Below are positions 36,344 to 43,615 of a stretch of 64,000 bases of DNA, in pieces; positions within the stretch are counted from its first letter, which is position 1, and the number at the start of each line of letters is the position of its first letter. Below the pieces are notes generated by a model, which saw nothing but the letters and a program-made list of their open reading frames with translations, did not search any database and had not been told where the DNA came from. The position numbers and the translations under genes are program-made. The stretch covers positions 48,923 to 112,922 of the forward strand of contig NZ_FNNZ01000016.1 in the NCBI RefSeq assembly GCF_900106925.1. The letters run 5' to 3'. Source of the stretch: Thiocapsa roseopersicina (GTDB lineage: Bacteria > Pseudomonadota > Gammaproteobacteria > Chromatiales > Chromatiaceae).

Positions 36344-36751
36344 ATGGCACACCCACACCCGCAATCATCGTCTCGCGCCTCGCGAGGCAAGACAGCGACC
36401 CAATGCCCCTTTGACTACAGTCGACTCAAGGCACGTTGGGCCGAGCAGAGGCAGGAATCCGCGAATCTGTCCGAATGCCTGCTGGATCAGGTGGAGCGCG
36501 AGGGTGCGGCCGTCTTCAGTCGTTATCACGCGACGCGCGCCATCGCGTTCGGCTCATTGGTCGAGGGTCGAGTGCACCCGCGCTCCGATATCGACTTGGT
36601 GGTCTTGGGAACGGACCCCACGGACTACTGGGCGCTGCGCCGCGATCTGGAAGAGACGATCGGGCGCCCGATCGACCTCCACACCGAGTCTGACGACGCC
36701 CGTTTTGTTGCCAAGGCCATTGATCGAGGCAAAGTGATTTATGCCGCATAA
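36344..36751 (+). CDS. MNT-type nucleotidyltransferase (antitoxin of MNT/HEPN pair), 135 aa
   Basis: The minimal nucleotidyltransferase motif is complete: G70-S71, ten residues, then D82-I-D84, with a third aspartate D111 in GRPIDLHTE. This is the pol-beta-superfamily MNT domain that modifies or neutralises a partner HEPN RNase. The gene overlaps the next (HEPN-like) gene by 11 bp, the expected two-gene layout. The N-terminal 25 residues are polar and may include a mis-called start, since no good ribosome-binding site precedes 36344. Confidence 0.85.
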   Translation: MAHPHPQSSSRASRGKTATQCPFDYSRLKARWAEQRQESANLSECLLDQVEREGAAVFSRYHATRAIAFGSLVEGRVHPRSDIDLVVLGTDPTDYWALRRDLEETIGRPIDLHTESDDARFVAKAIDRGKVIYAA

Positions 36752-37220
36752 CATCGCACTGTTGCGTGCCGACATCGAAGATGAGTTGGCCAAGCTCGAA
36801 GAGTTGGCACGGGTCTTCGACACGGTCCGCGAAAAGCTTGATCTGGAGCCGGCCGAGGTCTCCGTGTACGATCGAGGCGCCATCGGCTACTTGCTGCACA
36901 ATTTCTACAGCGGCTGCGAGAACATGTTTCGGCGCATCGCGGCCTTTTTCGAGAACGACATCGGTACGGACACCTGGCATGCCGACCTGCTGCGCCGCAT
37001 GAAGCTGAATGTCGAGGGCTACCGACCGGCGGTCATCGATGACGAGCTGTACCGACTTTTGCAGGATTTTCGCGGTTTTCGTCATGTATTCCGCAACGCC
37101 TACTCGTTTGAGCTGGATTGGGAGCGCGAGCGGCTGGTGGCCCTGCGTTTCGAGACAACGCTGAACCTGGTCCGAGAGCAGGTCGCAGCGTTTCTGGATG
37201 GATTGGATGAATTGCGATAG
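36741..37220 (+). CDS. HEPN-like toxin partner (HepT-like), 159 aa
   Basis: This all-helical protein has the motif DFRGFRHVFRNAYSFELD (residues 109-126). It fits the RNase-type HEPN signature region (Arg-x-His with a following Tyr), although the spacing R111-GFR-H115 differs from the usual R-x4-6-H. Together with the preceding MNT gene it forms a putative type VII toxin-antitoxin pair. In that system the nucleotidyltransferase would modify the Tyr or mask the RNase site. Family assignment rests on motif and neighbour. Confidence 0.78.
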   Translation: MPHNIALLRADIEDELAKLEELARVFDTVREKLDLEPAEVSVYDRGAIGYLLHNFYSGCENMFRRIAAFFENDIGTDTWHADLLRRMKLNVEGYRPAVIDDELYRLLQDFRGFRHVFRNAYSFELDWERERLVALRFETTLNLVREQVAAFLDGLDELR

Positions 37221-37333
37221 AGACGACTCCCGCGACAAGCGCTACGCCGCCGACCGAAAAATCCGTCCCGAATAGCGACGCCGGCGCGGGCTCACTTGAC
37301 AGCGACGGGCCGCAAGGGAATCCCGAACTCGCG

Positions 37334-38647
37334 TCAAATACCCGCGAAAAGAAACCAACAGGCGGCGACAGCCGCGATGACTGCAACCAGATCGGCAGTG
37401 AGTGCCGCGGCCAGCGTATGGCGCATCCGCCGGATCCGCACCGCGCCGAAATAGACCGCGAGCACGTAGAAGGTGGTTTCGGTCGAGCCCTGGATCGTCG
37501 AGACCAGATAGCCGACATAGCTGTCCGGGCCGATGGCGGGGTCGTTGATGATGGAGGCCATGACGCCATAGGCGCCGGAGCCCGACAGCGGGCGGAGCAG
37601 GGCCATCGGCAGGGCCTCGGCGGGTAGTCCCACCCGGGAGGTGAAGCCGCCGAGCAGGTTGACCAGCACGTCCATCGCACCGCTCGCGCGGAACATGGCG
37701 ACCGCGACCAGGATGGCAACCAGATAGGGAATGATCCGCAGCGCGACCTGAAAGCCCTCTTGCGCCCCTTCCACGAAGACCTCGTAGACACGCACGCCGC
37801 GCAGCACGCCGAACATCAGAAATCCCAGCATCAGCGAGGGCACGATCCAGGGCGAGACACGGTCGCCCCAGAGGATCGCCGCCGGGATGAGCGCGACTAC
37901 GCCGCCCAAGGCCAGGATCGAGACCCAGATCGGATAGGCGCCGGAGTCGGCGGGTAGTTCAGCCGGCGGATCGGCACCGGCCGGGGTGTCCTCGACCGGA
38001 GTCGTCGCCGTGATCGTCGTGCTTGGCTCGGGCGGTCCGAGCGGTGAGAAGCGCTGATAGGCACGCGCGGCGAGAATGGCGGCGATGGTGGCACACAGGG
38101 TCGCGAAGAGTGTCGTCGGCAGGATCCCGGCCGGATCGTTCGACCCCGCGGCGGCACGCAGCGCGATCACGCCGGTCGGCAGCAGGGTGACGCTCGAGGT
38201 GTTGATGGCGAGAAAGAGCGCCATCGAGTTGGTCGCCGTGCCGGGCCGCGTATTGAGCTTGTCGAGCTCCTGCATTGCGCGGATGCCGAAGGGCGTGGCG
38301 GCGTTGCCCAGCCCGAGCGCGTTCGCGGACATGTTCAGGATCATAGCCCCCATCGCCGGATGGTCGGGCGGAACCTCCGGAAAGAGGCGCGTCATCAGCG
38401 GGCGGATCAGGCGCGCGATGACGACGAGCATGCCGCCGGCCTCCGCGACCTTCATCAGTCCGAGAAACAGCGTCATCACCCCGACCAGGCCGATGGCCAA
38501 CTCCACCGCACCGCTCGCCGCCGCCAGCATCTCGCTCGACAGCACGGCCATCGGCGTCTGTGCGCCCTCGACTACGGGTAGGGTCAGCTCCCGCCAGGCG
38601 GTGGCGAGGAAGCCGATCAGGACGATCCCGAAGAAGATCCCGTTCAT
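37334..38647 (-). CDS. Fused SpmA/SpmB-like nucleoside-recognition membrane protein, 437 aa
   Basis: This multi-helix protein carries two Gate/nucleoside-recognition halves. The first covers about residues 1-190 (MNGIFFGIVLIGFLATAWRE; LGNAATPFGIRAMQELDKLN; FLAINTSSVTLLPTGVIALR) and the second about 255-437 (LRIIPYLVAILVAVAMFRAS; RPLSGSGAYGVMASIINDPA). In sporulating bacteria SpmA and SpmB are separate; a fused form is common in Gram-negatives, with unknown transport role. A dispersed 86-bp repeat begins one base upstream of the start codon, so no normal ribosome-binding site is present; the true start could be slightly downstream. Confidence 0.88.
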   Translation of the reverse strand: MNGIFFGIVLIGFLATAWRELTLPVVEGAQTPMAVLSSEMLAAASGAVELAIGLVGVMTLFLGLMKVAEAGGMLVVIARLIRPLMTRLFPEVPPDHPAMGAMILNMSANALGLGNAATPFGIRAMQELDKLNTRPGTATNSMALFLAINTSSVTLLPTGVIALRAAAGSNDPAGILPTTLFATLCATIAAILAARAYQRFSPLGPPEPSTTITATTPVEDTPAGADPPAELPADSGAYPIWVSILALGGVVALIPAAILWGDRVSPWIVPSLMLGFLMFGVLRGVRVYEVFVEGAQEGFQVALRIIPYLVAILVAVAMFRASGAMDVLVNLLGGFTSRVGLPAEALPMALLRPLSGSGAYGVMASIINDPAIGPDSYVGYLVSTIQGSTETTFYVLAVYFGAVRIRRMRHTLAAALTADLVAVIAAVAACWFLFAGI

Positions 38648-38648
38648 G

Positions 38649-38734
38649 TAAACCGCGTCATGTGCGACATGTGTTGGTTTGGGGTTGGGATTGATGTCGC
38701 CGCATCCTGCGACCTCAGTCGGTGACGCGGTTTA
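38649..38734. repeat. 86-bp terminal-dyad repeat, copy 4
   Basis: The ends are TAAACCGCGTC and GACGCGGTTTA, a perfect 11-base pair. It abuts the start codon of the SpmAB-like gene (38647) and is followed by a 22-bp AT-rich linker and a second, diverged element. Confidence 0.9.
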
Positions 38735-38756
38735 GATATTTGGAATTCTTTATCTC

Positions 38757-38839
38757 CGAAACGCGTCGCGCAGAGGTCGTGAATTGAGCCACGCTCAAGC
38801 CCAGCTCGACACGACCTGACTTCAACGAAACGCGTTTCG
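38757..38839. repeat. 83-bp diverged terminal-dyad repeat, copy 5
   Basis: The left end CGAAACGCGT and right end ACGCGTTTCG form a perfect dyad around about 63 bp. Size, position 22 bp after copy 4 and the AAACGCGTC core suggest a diverged member of the same family with one base deleted from each end. Confidence 0.55.
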
Positions 38840-38935
38840 GATGGTACCTCGCAGGGGGGCTACAGGGCTTGCAGGGATCGCCGGAATCGGCAGTTCGTCC
38901 GGAATCCGGAGGAGGGGTCGAGTTGTCGAAATCCC

Positions 38936-39055
38936 AATATTTTGCATTGTGAAATCAAATGTCGGCACACTTTTCCGGAGTAGGTACGCTTCAAAATATT
39001 GATTTTAATATCGTATTTCTCGCTCGCGAGAAATATTCCGTATTGTGATATAGAT
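38936..39055 (+). promoter_or_regulatory. AT-rich control region with dyad and direct repeats before the phosphoketolase-like gene
   Basis: In the otherwise GC-rich DNA this stretch is strikingly AT-rich. It holds a perfect 10-bp dyad TATTTCTCGC-TC-GCGAGAAATA (39014-39035). It also holds a 20-bp direct repeat containing ATTGTGA (38936-38955 and 39032-39051) and a -10-like TATAGAT (39049-39055). It is likely an operator/promoter region for the enzyme pair at 39169-42859; the regulator is unknown. The rest of the gap (38840-39168) shows nothing else clear. Confidence 0.5.
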
Positions 39056-39168
39056 TACCTATTGCGGAATCTCTCCCTCGTTTCTAGTTTGCATCCAACG
39101 CCGCGGCGCATGTGATCACGGCCGACGCGACAACCAACCAGAAACGACCAGAAACGAGGAGAGACACC

Positions 39169-41400
39169 ATGACCGCATCTGCGACGACACCCGATTTCTG
39201 CAACGGCGTGCTGCACTTCGCCAACCTGCCGTCCGACTTCGAGTGCCTCGGCGCGCGTCCGGCGATCCCGGAGGGCGCCCATCGGATCGAGGAGATCGAC
39301 GCCGCGGCGGTCTATCAGACTCGGCTGATGGCCGATGCACTTCGCTACACGACGCTGCAGCTCTGTGCGTCCAAGGAGTCCGGGCATCCGGGCGGCTTTG
39401 CCAGCTCGGCCGATGCCTATGCGGCGCTGGTGATGCTCGGGCACACCAACATCCTGACCGAGGTCGGTCACCACGCGCCGGGCTTCTACAGCGCCATGTT
39501 CCTGGACGGATCGCTGGAGGCCATGGGTATCAGCGACATGCATCAACTCCAGACGCGCTTCCGCGAGCGCGACGGGCTGCTCGGTCACCTCTCGGGGGCC
39601 ATCCCCGGCCTGCTCGCACCGGCCGGTCCGCTCGGCCAGGGCCAGCACTTCGCGATGGCCGCGGCCTATCTGCATCGCGAGACACTCTTCCCCGTGACGA
39701 TCGGCGACGGCGGCTTGGGCGAGCCCTACATCCTCTCGGCCTTCAAGCACTTCCATACCGCTTATCCGGAGGTCACGAACTTCCTGCCGGTGCTGATCTG
39801 GAACGGCTTCAGCCAAGAGCATCACTCGATGGTCTCGCTGATGGACAACGAGAGGATGCTGGCCTACTGGCGTGCCCACGACTTCGGGCGAGTGATCCTC
39901 ATCGACGCGAAGGACTACGATGATGCCGGGCAGGAGGGCGACTATGTCGACAGCACGCTCTTCGGCAACGCCGCCCGTTCGGCCTTCACCCGCGCGGTGC
40001 TCGAAGGCATGCGGGAGGCCGAGGCCTCCGCGCTCGGGGGCACCATGACCTGCTTCATCGTCAAGCAGCTCAAGGGCGCGGGCGTCCATGCCACGGGGGC
40101 CAAGTCGCACAACCTCTATCCGGGCGACAACGCGACCAAGCCGAGCATCGCCGCCGCGCTGGAGCGCGGCGCGCTGGCCCCGGAGGCCTGGGCCCTGGTG
40201 CGGACCAACATGCAGCGCGCCGGCGGCGGCCCGGCCGGCGAGACCGCGGTGACCGAGTCCGAGCGGGTGCCGAGCGACATCGGAACCCTGCCGACCCGCG
40301 CCTTCGCGGTGGGCGAGAAGGCGGTGCCGGCCAGCGCCATGGCCGAGATGGTGGCCGAGCTGGGTCGGCGCGATCCGCTGTTCGTGGTGACCAACGCCGA
40401 CGGCAACGAGGCGTCGAACATGAAGGCGATAAACGAGGCCCTGAAGATCCGCCATCCGACCGAGGACGCTCTCTACAACCAGTCACCGACCGGCCAGGTC
40501 TACGAGCCGCTGAGCGAGGACGCCTGTGCCGGATTCGCCGCCGGTCTGGCGCTGTTCGGCGGGCGTTCGCTCTGGCTGTCCTACGAGAGTTTTGCGATCA
40601 ACGGTTGGCCGATCATGCAGACCGTCGGCCAGGCGATGGCGGAGCTGCGGCGCAAGACCCCGGCCCTGGTGTCCATGTTTACCGCCGGCGCGCTCGAGCA
40701 GGGTCGCAACGGCTGGACCCATCAGCGCCCCGAGATCGAGAACTACATCGGCGGTCAGATGCGCAACGGCAACGTCTACCTGCTCTATCCGGCGGACGCC
40801 AACCAGATGCAGGCGGCCTATGGCTGGGCGACCGAGCAGTTCAACAAGTGCATCAGCATCATCGCGTCCAAGTCGGCACTGCCGGTCTATTCGACCCTGG
40901 AGCAGGCGCGCGAGGCGATCGAGCAGGGTGCTGTCTGTCTCGCCGACACCGGGCATGGTCCGGCCGGGACGGTGGTCTTCGCGTTGACCGGGGACATGGT
41001 GGCGCTGCCGGTCTTCGCGGCGAAAGAGACCCTGGAGAAGTCAGGCTACCGGGTGCGCATCGTCGCCGTGGTCAACCCGCGTCGGCTCTATCGTCCAAGC
41101 GATGTGGCCTGGCGCCATTCGGCCGAGCCGGACGATCGCTTCATGTCCGAGGCGGATTTCGAGGCGCTCTTCGCCGGCGATGCTCTGATCGGCGTGAGCG
41201 GCGGCGGCACGGTCGCCCTGGAGCCGGTGCTCCTGCGCAGTCGTGCCGCCGTGCGCGACCTTTTCGGCTGGCAGCGCGGGGAGACCACGGCGAGCCCGGC
41301 CGAGATCATGGCCTTCAACGGCATCACGGCCGAGACGCTCGACCGGCGTGCCCGCGACCTGATCGCGGCGGCTCGACCCGCGCTCGACAGCGCCGCTTGA
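39169..41400 (+). CDS. Thiamine-diphosphate enzyme of the phosphoketolase/transketolase superfamily, 743 aa
   Basis: The protein has a transketolase-like N-terminal domain: CASKESGHPGGFASSADAYA near residue 65 and the ThDP motif G179-D180-G181 with GLGEPYILSAFKHFHTAYPE. A middle pyrimidine domain follows (NQSPTGQVYEPLSEDACAGF). The segment N514-G-W-T-H-Q519 with LLYPADANQMQAAYGW recalls the phosphoketolase NGFSHQ motif. Length (743) lies between transketolase (about 660) and phosphoketolase (about 790). I recall relatives labelled xylulose-5-phosphate 3-epimerase or transketolase, but cannot confirm that. GAGGAGAG precedes the start at 39169. It probably acts with the downstream four-carbon acid kinase on a sugar or sugar-acid phosphate. 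Confidence 0.72.
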   Translation: MTASATTPDFCNGVLHFANLPSDFECLGARPAIPEGAHRIEEIDAAAVYQTRLMADALRYTTLQLCASKESGHPGGFASSADAYAALVMLGHTNILTEVGHHAPGFYSAMFLDGSLEAMGISDMHQLQTRFRERDGLLGHLSGAIPGLLAPAGPLGQGQHFAMAAAYLHRETLFPVTIGDGGLGEPYILSAFKHFHTAYPEVTNFLPVLIWNGFSQEHHSMVSLMDNERMLAYWRAHDFGRVILIDAKDYDDAGQEGDYVDSTLFGNAARSAFTRAVLEGMREAEASALGGTMTCFIVKQLKGAGVHATGAKSHNLYPGDNATKPSIAAALERGALAPEAWALVRTNMQRAGGGPAGETAVTESERVPSDIGTLPTRAFAVGEKAVPASAMAEMVAELGRRDPLFVVTNADGNEASNMKAINEALKIRHPTEDALYNQSPTGQVYEPLSEDACAGFAAGLALFGGRSLWLSYESFAINGWPIMQTVGQAMAELRRKTPALVSMFTAGALEQGRNGWTHQRPEIENYIGGQMRNGNVYLLYPADANQMQAAYGWATEQFNKCISIIASKSALPVYSTLEQAREAIEQGAVCLADTGHGPAGTVVFALTGDMVALPVFAAKETLEKSGYRVRIVAVVNPRRLYRPSDVAWRHSAEPDDRFMSEADFEALFAGDALIGVSGGGTVALEPVLLRSRAAVRDLFGWQRGETTASPAEIMAFNGITAETLDRRARDLIAAARPALDSAA

Positions 41401-41416
41401 CCGGAGTCGTCCGGCG

Positions 41417-41445
41417 ATCGGCGCACGCCTTGCGCGTGCGCCGAT
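41417..41445 (+). terminator. Perfect 12-bp hairpin after the phosphoketolase-like gene
   Basis: ATCGGCGCACGC and GCGTGCGCCGAT flank a 5-base loop 17 bp after the stop codon. Only a short T run follows, so it may attenuate rather than end transcription into the kinase gene. Confidence 0.5.
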
Positions 41446-41449
41446 TTAA

Positions 41450-41484
41450 GGGAAAGGTGAAAGGCGAAAGGTGAAAGGTAAAAA
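41450..41484. repeat. Heptad tandem repeat (GTGAAAG)n
   Basis: Five consecutive 7-bp units are present: GGGAAAG, GTGAAAG, GCGAAAG, GTGAAAG, GTAAAAA. They lie in the leader between the hairpin and the kinase gene. The units resemble repeated ribosome-binding sites and could vary in number by slippage. Confidence 0.75.
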
Positions 41485-41515
41485 TCCCAATGTTCGTCGG
41501 GCGGAGATGACTCTC

Positions 41516-42859
41516 ATGACCAGCCACTCAAACACCAAGATCATCGTCATCGACGACGACCCGACCGGGTCCCAAACCGTCCACGGCTGTTTGCTGCTGA
41601 CGCGCTGGGATCCGGATACCCTGATCGAGGCGTTCCAGGACGCGTCGCCGCTCTTTTTCGTCCTGAGCAACACGCGCGGCATGGACGCCGCTGAGGCGGC
41701 GCGGGTGACGCGCGAGATCTGCGTGAATCTGCGCACGGCGATGGATCGGCTCGCGGAGGACGGGCGGGGGATCCAACCTTTGATCGTCAGCCGCTCGGAT
41801 TCCACCCTGCGCGGCCATTATCCGGTGGAGACGGATGTCATTGCCGAGGAGCTCGGCCCCTTCGATGCCCACTTCCTGGTGCCGGCCTTCTTCGAGGGCG
41901 GGCGGATCACGCGCGATGGGGTCCACTATCTGATCGTCGACGGGGTGCCGGTGCCGGTCAACGAGACCGAGTTTGCGCGTGACTCGGTGTTCGGATTCAG
42001 CCATGCCTTTCTGCCCGATTATGTGGAGGAGAAGACCGGCGGGCGCATCGCGGCGCAGGCCGTCGAGCGTTTCGGTCTGGAGGATGTCCGTGGCGACTTG
42101 GGACCACGGCTGCGCGCCTTGACCGGGAACGTCTGCGGCGTTGTGGATGCCGAGCGCCAGTCGGATCTCGACGGCTTTGCCCGCCAGGTCCTGGACGCGG
42201 CAGGGGAGGGCAAGCGCTTCCTGTTTCGCAGCGCGGCGAGCCTGCTCACCGCGCTCGCTGCACTGCCGCCCCAGCCGGTCGCCCCGGCGGCTATGTCGAC
42301 CTATGTCCGCGACGGACGCTCGGGCGTGGTGTTGATGGGATCGCATGTCGAGAAGTCGACCCGACAGCTTCGGCATCTCATCGATCACACCGACGTCGTC
42401 CCGGTCGAGATCGACCTGGATCGCTTGATCGCCGAGGAGGATGTCCTGCTGAAGGATCTACTCGGACGGCTCGAGACCGCCCAACAGGAGGGACGCGGCG
42501 TCGTGCTCTTTACCAGCCGAGGCGAGCGACAGTTCCCGAGCACGGCGGAGCGGCTTGCCTTCGGCGAGCAGGTCTCCGGTTTCCTGGTCAAGATCGTACG
42601 GAATCTCCCGCAGGAGATCGGCTTCCTGATCAGCAAGGGCGGCATCACCTCCAACGATACCCTGAGCCGGGGTCTGGCACTGCGCACCGCAAGGGTGCTC
42701 GGACAGATCCGCGCCGGCTGCTCGGTGGTGCGCTGTCCGGAGGATCATCCGCGGTATCCGGATCTGCCGGTGGTGATCTTTCCCGGCAATGTGGGCGGGG
42801 ACGAGGCGCTGGCGGAAGCTTACGAGATCCTCGCAGACTCTAAACCGCGCCAAAGGTGA
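41516..42859 (+). CDS. Four-carbon acid sugar kinase family protein (DUF1537), 447 aa
   Basis: The protein starts KIIVIDDDPTGSQTVHGC, the DDPTGS motif of the DtnK/OtnK/PdxA2-associated kinases. It continues with SRSDSTLRGHYPVETDVIAE and a C-terminal nucleotide-binding domain (ISKGGITSNDTLSRGL; FPGNVGGDEALAEAYEIL). Members phosphorylate four-carbon sugar acids such as 3-oxo-tetronates. The ATG at 41516 has GGAG nine bases upstream, whereas the ATG at 41507 has no spacing, so 41516 is preferred. The last six codons (SKPRQR) are read through the first bases of a dispersed repeat, so the C-terminus was altered by that element. It is paired with the phosphoketolase-like gene. Confidence 0.88.
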   Translation: MTSHSNTKIIVIDDDPTGSQTVHGCLLLTRWDPDTLIEAFQDASPLFFVLSNTRGMDAAEAARVTREICVNLRTAMDRLAEDGRGIQPLIVSRSDSTLRGHYPVETDVIAEELGPFDAHFLVPAFFEGGRITRDGVHYLIVDGVPVPVNETEFARDSVFGFSHAFLPDYVEEKTGGRIAAQAVERFGLEDVRGDLGPRLRALTGNVCGVVDAERQSDLDGFARQVLDAAGEGKRFLFRSAASLLTALAALPPQPVAPAAMSTYVRDGRSGVVLMGSHVEKSTRQLRHLIDHTDVVPVEIDLDRLIAEEDVLLKDLLGRLETAQQEGRGVVLFTSRGERQFPSTAERLAFGEQVSGFLVKIVRNLPQEIGFLISKGGITSNDTLSRGLALRTARVLGQIRAGCSVVRCPEDHPRYPDLPVVIFPGNVGGDEALAEAYEILADSKPRQR

Positions 42860-42925
42860 CCCACGACGTCTTCACGGGGATGCGAGCTCAGCGCGACTTC
42901 CAGACCTCGGAGTCGACGCGGTTTA
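42841..42925. repeat. 85-bp terminal-dyad repeat, copy 6 (overlaps kinase 3' end)
   Basis: The ends are TAAACCGCGCC and GACGCGGTTTA (one mismatch or G-T pair). The first 19 bases are coding: the kinase frame runs into the element and stops at 42859, out of frame with the TAA of the terminus. Confidence 0.88.
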
Positions 42926-43015
42926 GAGGATTTAAACTGGAGTTGTGGTGGTTTGACGGGCTGTATCGGTGCCGACCATACTCATGGATGTCAACATATG
43001 ATCCGGGGCCGGGCG

Positions 43016-43492
43016 ATGCCGAGACCGCAACCCATTGTGCAGGATGACGCTCGCGCGTCCTATCCCGCCTACGACGACGACCTGGTCGGGTGGGCGGCGG
43101 CGAATGCCGCCTTACTCAGAGCAGGCTGTCTCTCGCAGGTGGACGCCTTGCACCTTGCCGAGGAGTTGGAGGACTTGGGAAAAAGCGAGCGTCGGTCCCT
43201 GACGAGCCATCTGGGCAACCTGATGCTGCACCTTCTGAAATGGCAGTTTCAGCCCGGGTTACGTGGCCCGAGTTGGCGGCTCTCGGTCAACAATGCCCGT
43301 GCGGCGGCTGCCGAGATCCTCGACGATAGCCCGAGTCTGCGCCCGGCCTTGCCGGCTCTCATCGACAAGGCTTACCCGCTTGCCCGTCGCAACGCACTCG
43401 CCGAAACCGGGCTTCCCGAGGCGACGTTTCCGCAGGATTGCCCCTACGCAATCGAGCAGTTGCTCGACGATGGTTTTTGGCCGGAGTCTTAA
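43016..43492 (+). CDS. DUF29 family protein, 158 aa
   Basis: The DUF29 pattern is complete: YDDDLVGWAAANAALLRAGC, LAEELEDLGKSERRSLTSHL, LMLHLLKWQFQPGLRGPSW and PQDCPYAIEQLLDDGFWPE. These small helical proteins occur in many copies in cyanobacteria and Chromatiaceae; function is unknown. An ATG at 42998 gives six more residues; neither start has a strong ribosome site. It lies between the repeat copy 6 and the pyruvate carboxylase operon. Confidence 0.85.
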   Translation: MPRPQPIVQDDARASYPAYDDDLVGWAAANAALLRAGCLSQVDALHLAEELEDLGKSERRSLTSHLGNLMLHLLKWQFQPGLRGPSWRLSVNNARAAAAEILDDSPSLRPALPALIDKAYPLARRNALAETGLPEATFPQDCPYAIEQLLDDGFWPES

Positions 43493-43615
43493 TCCCACCG
43501 TCGAATCTCTTGCAGAATCCACCCCATTCGTTATATTGCTGCGCAGCAGCATAGACGCGAGCCGATCTCGCCCCGTTTCCTTGGCCGTTTCGACGGTCGC
43601 TCCAGAGGCAAACCG

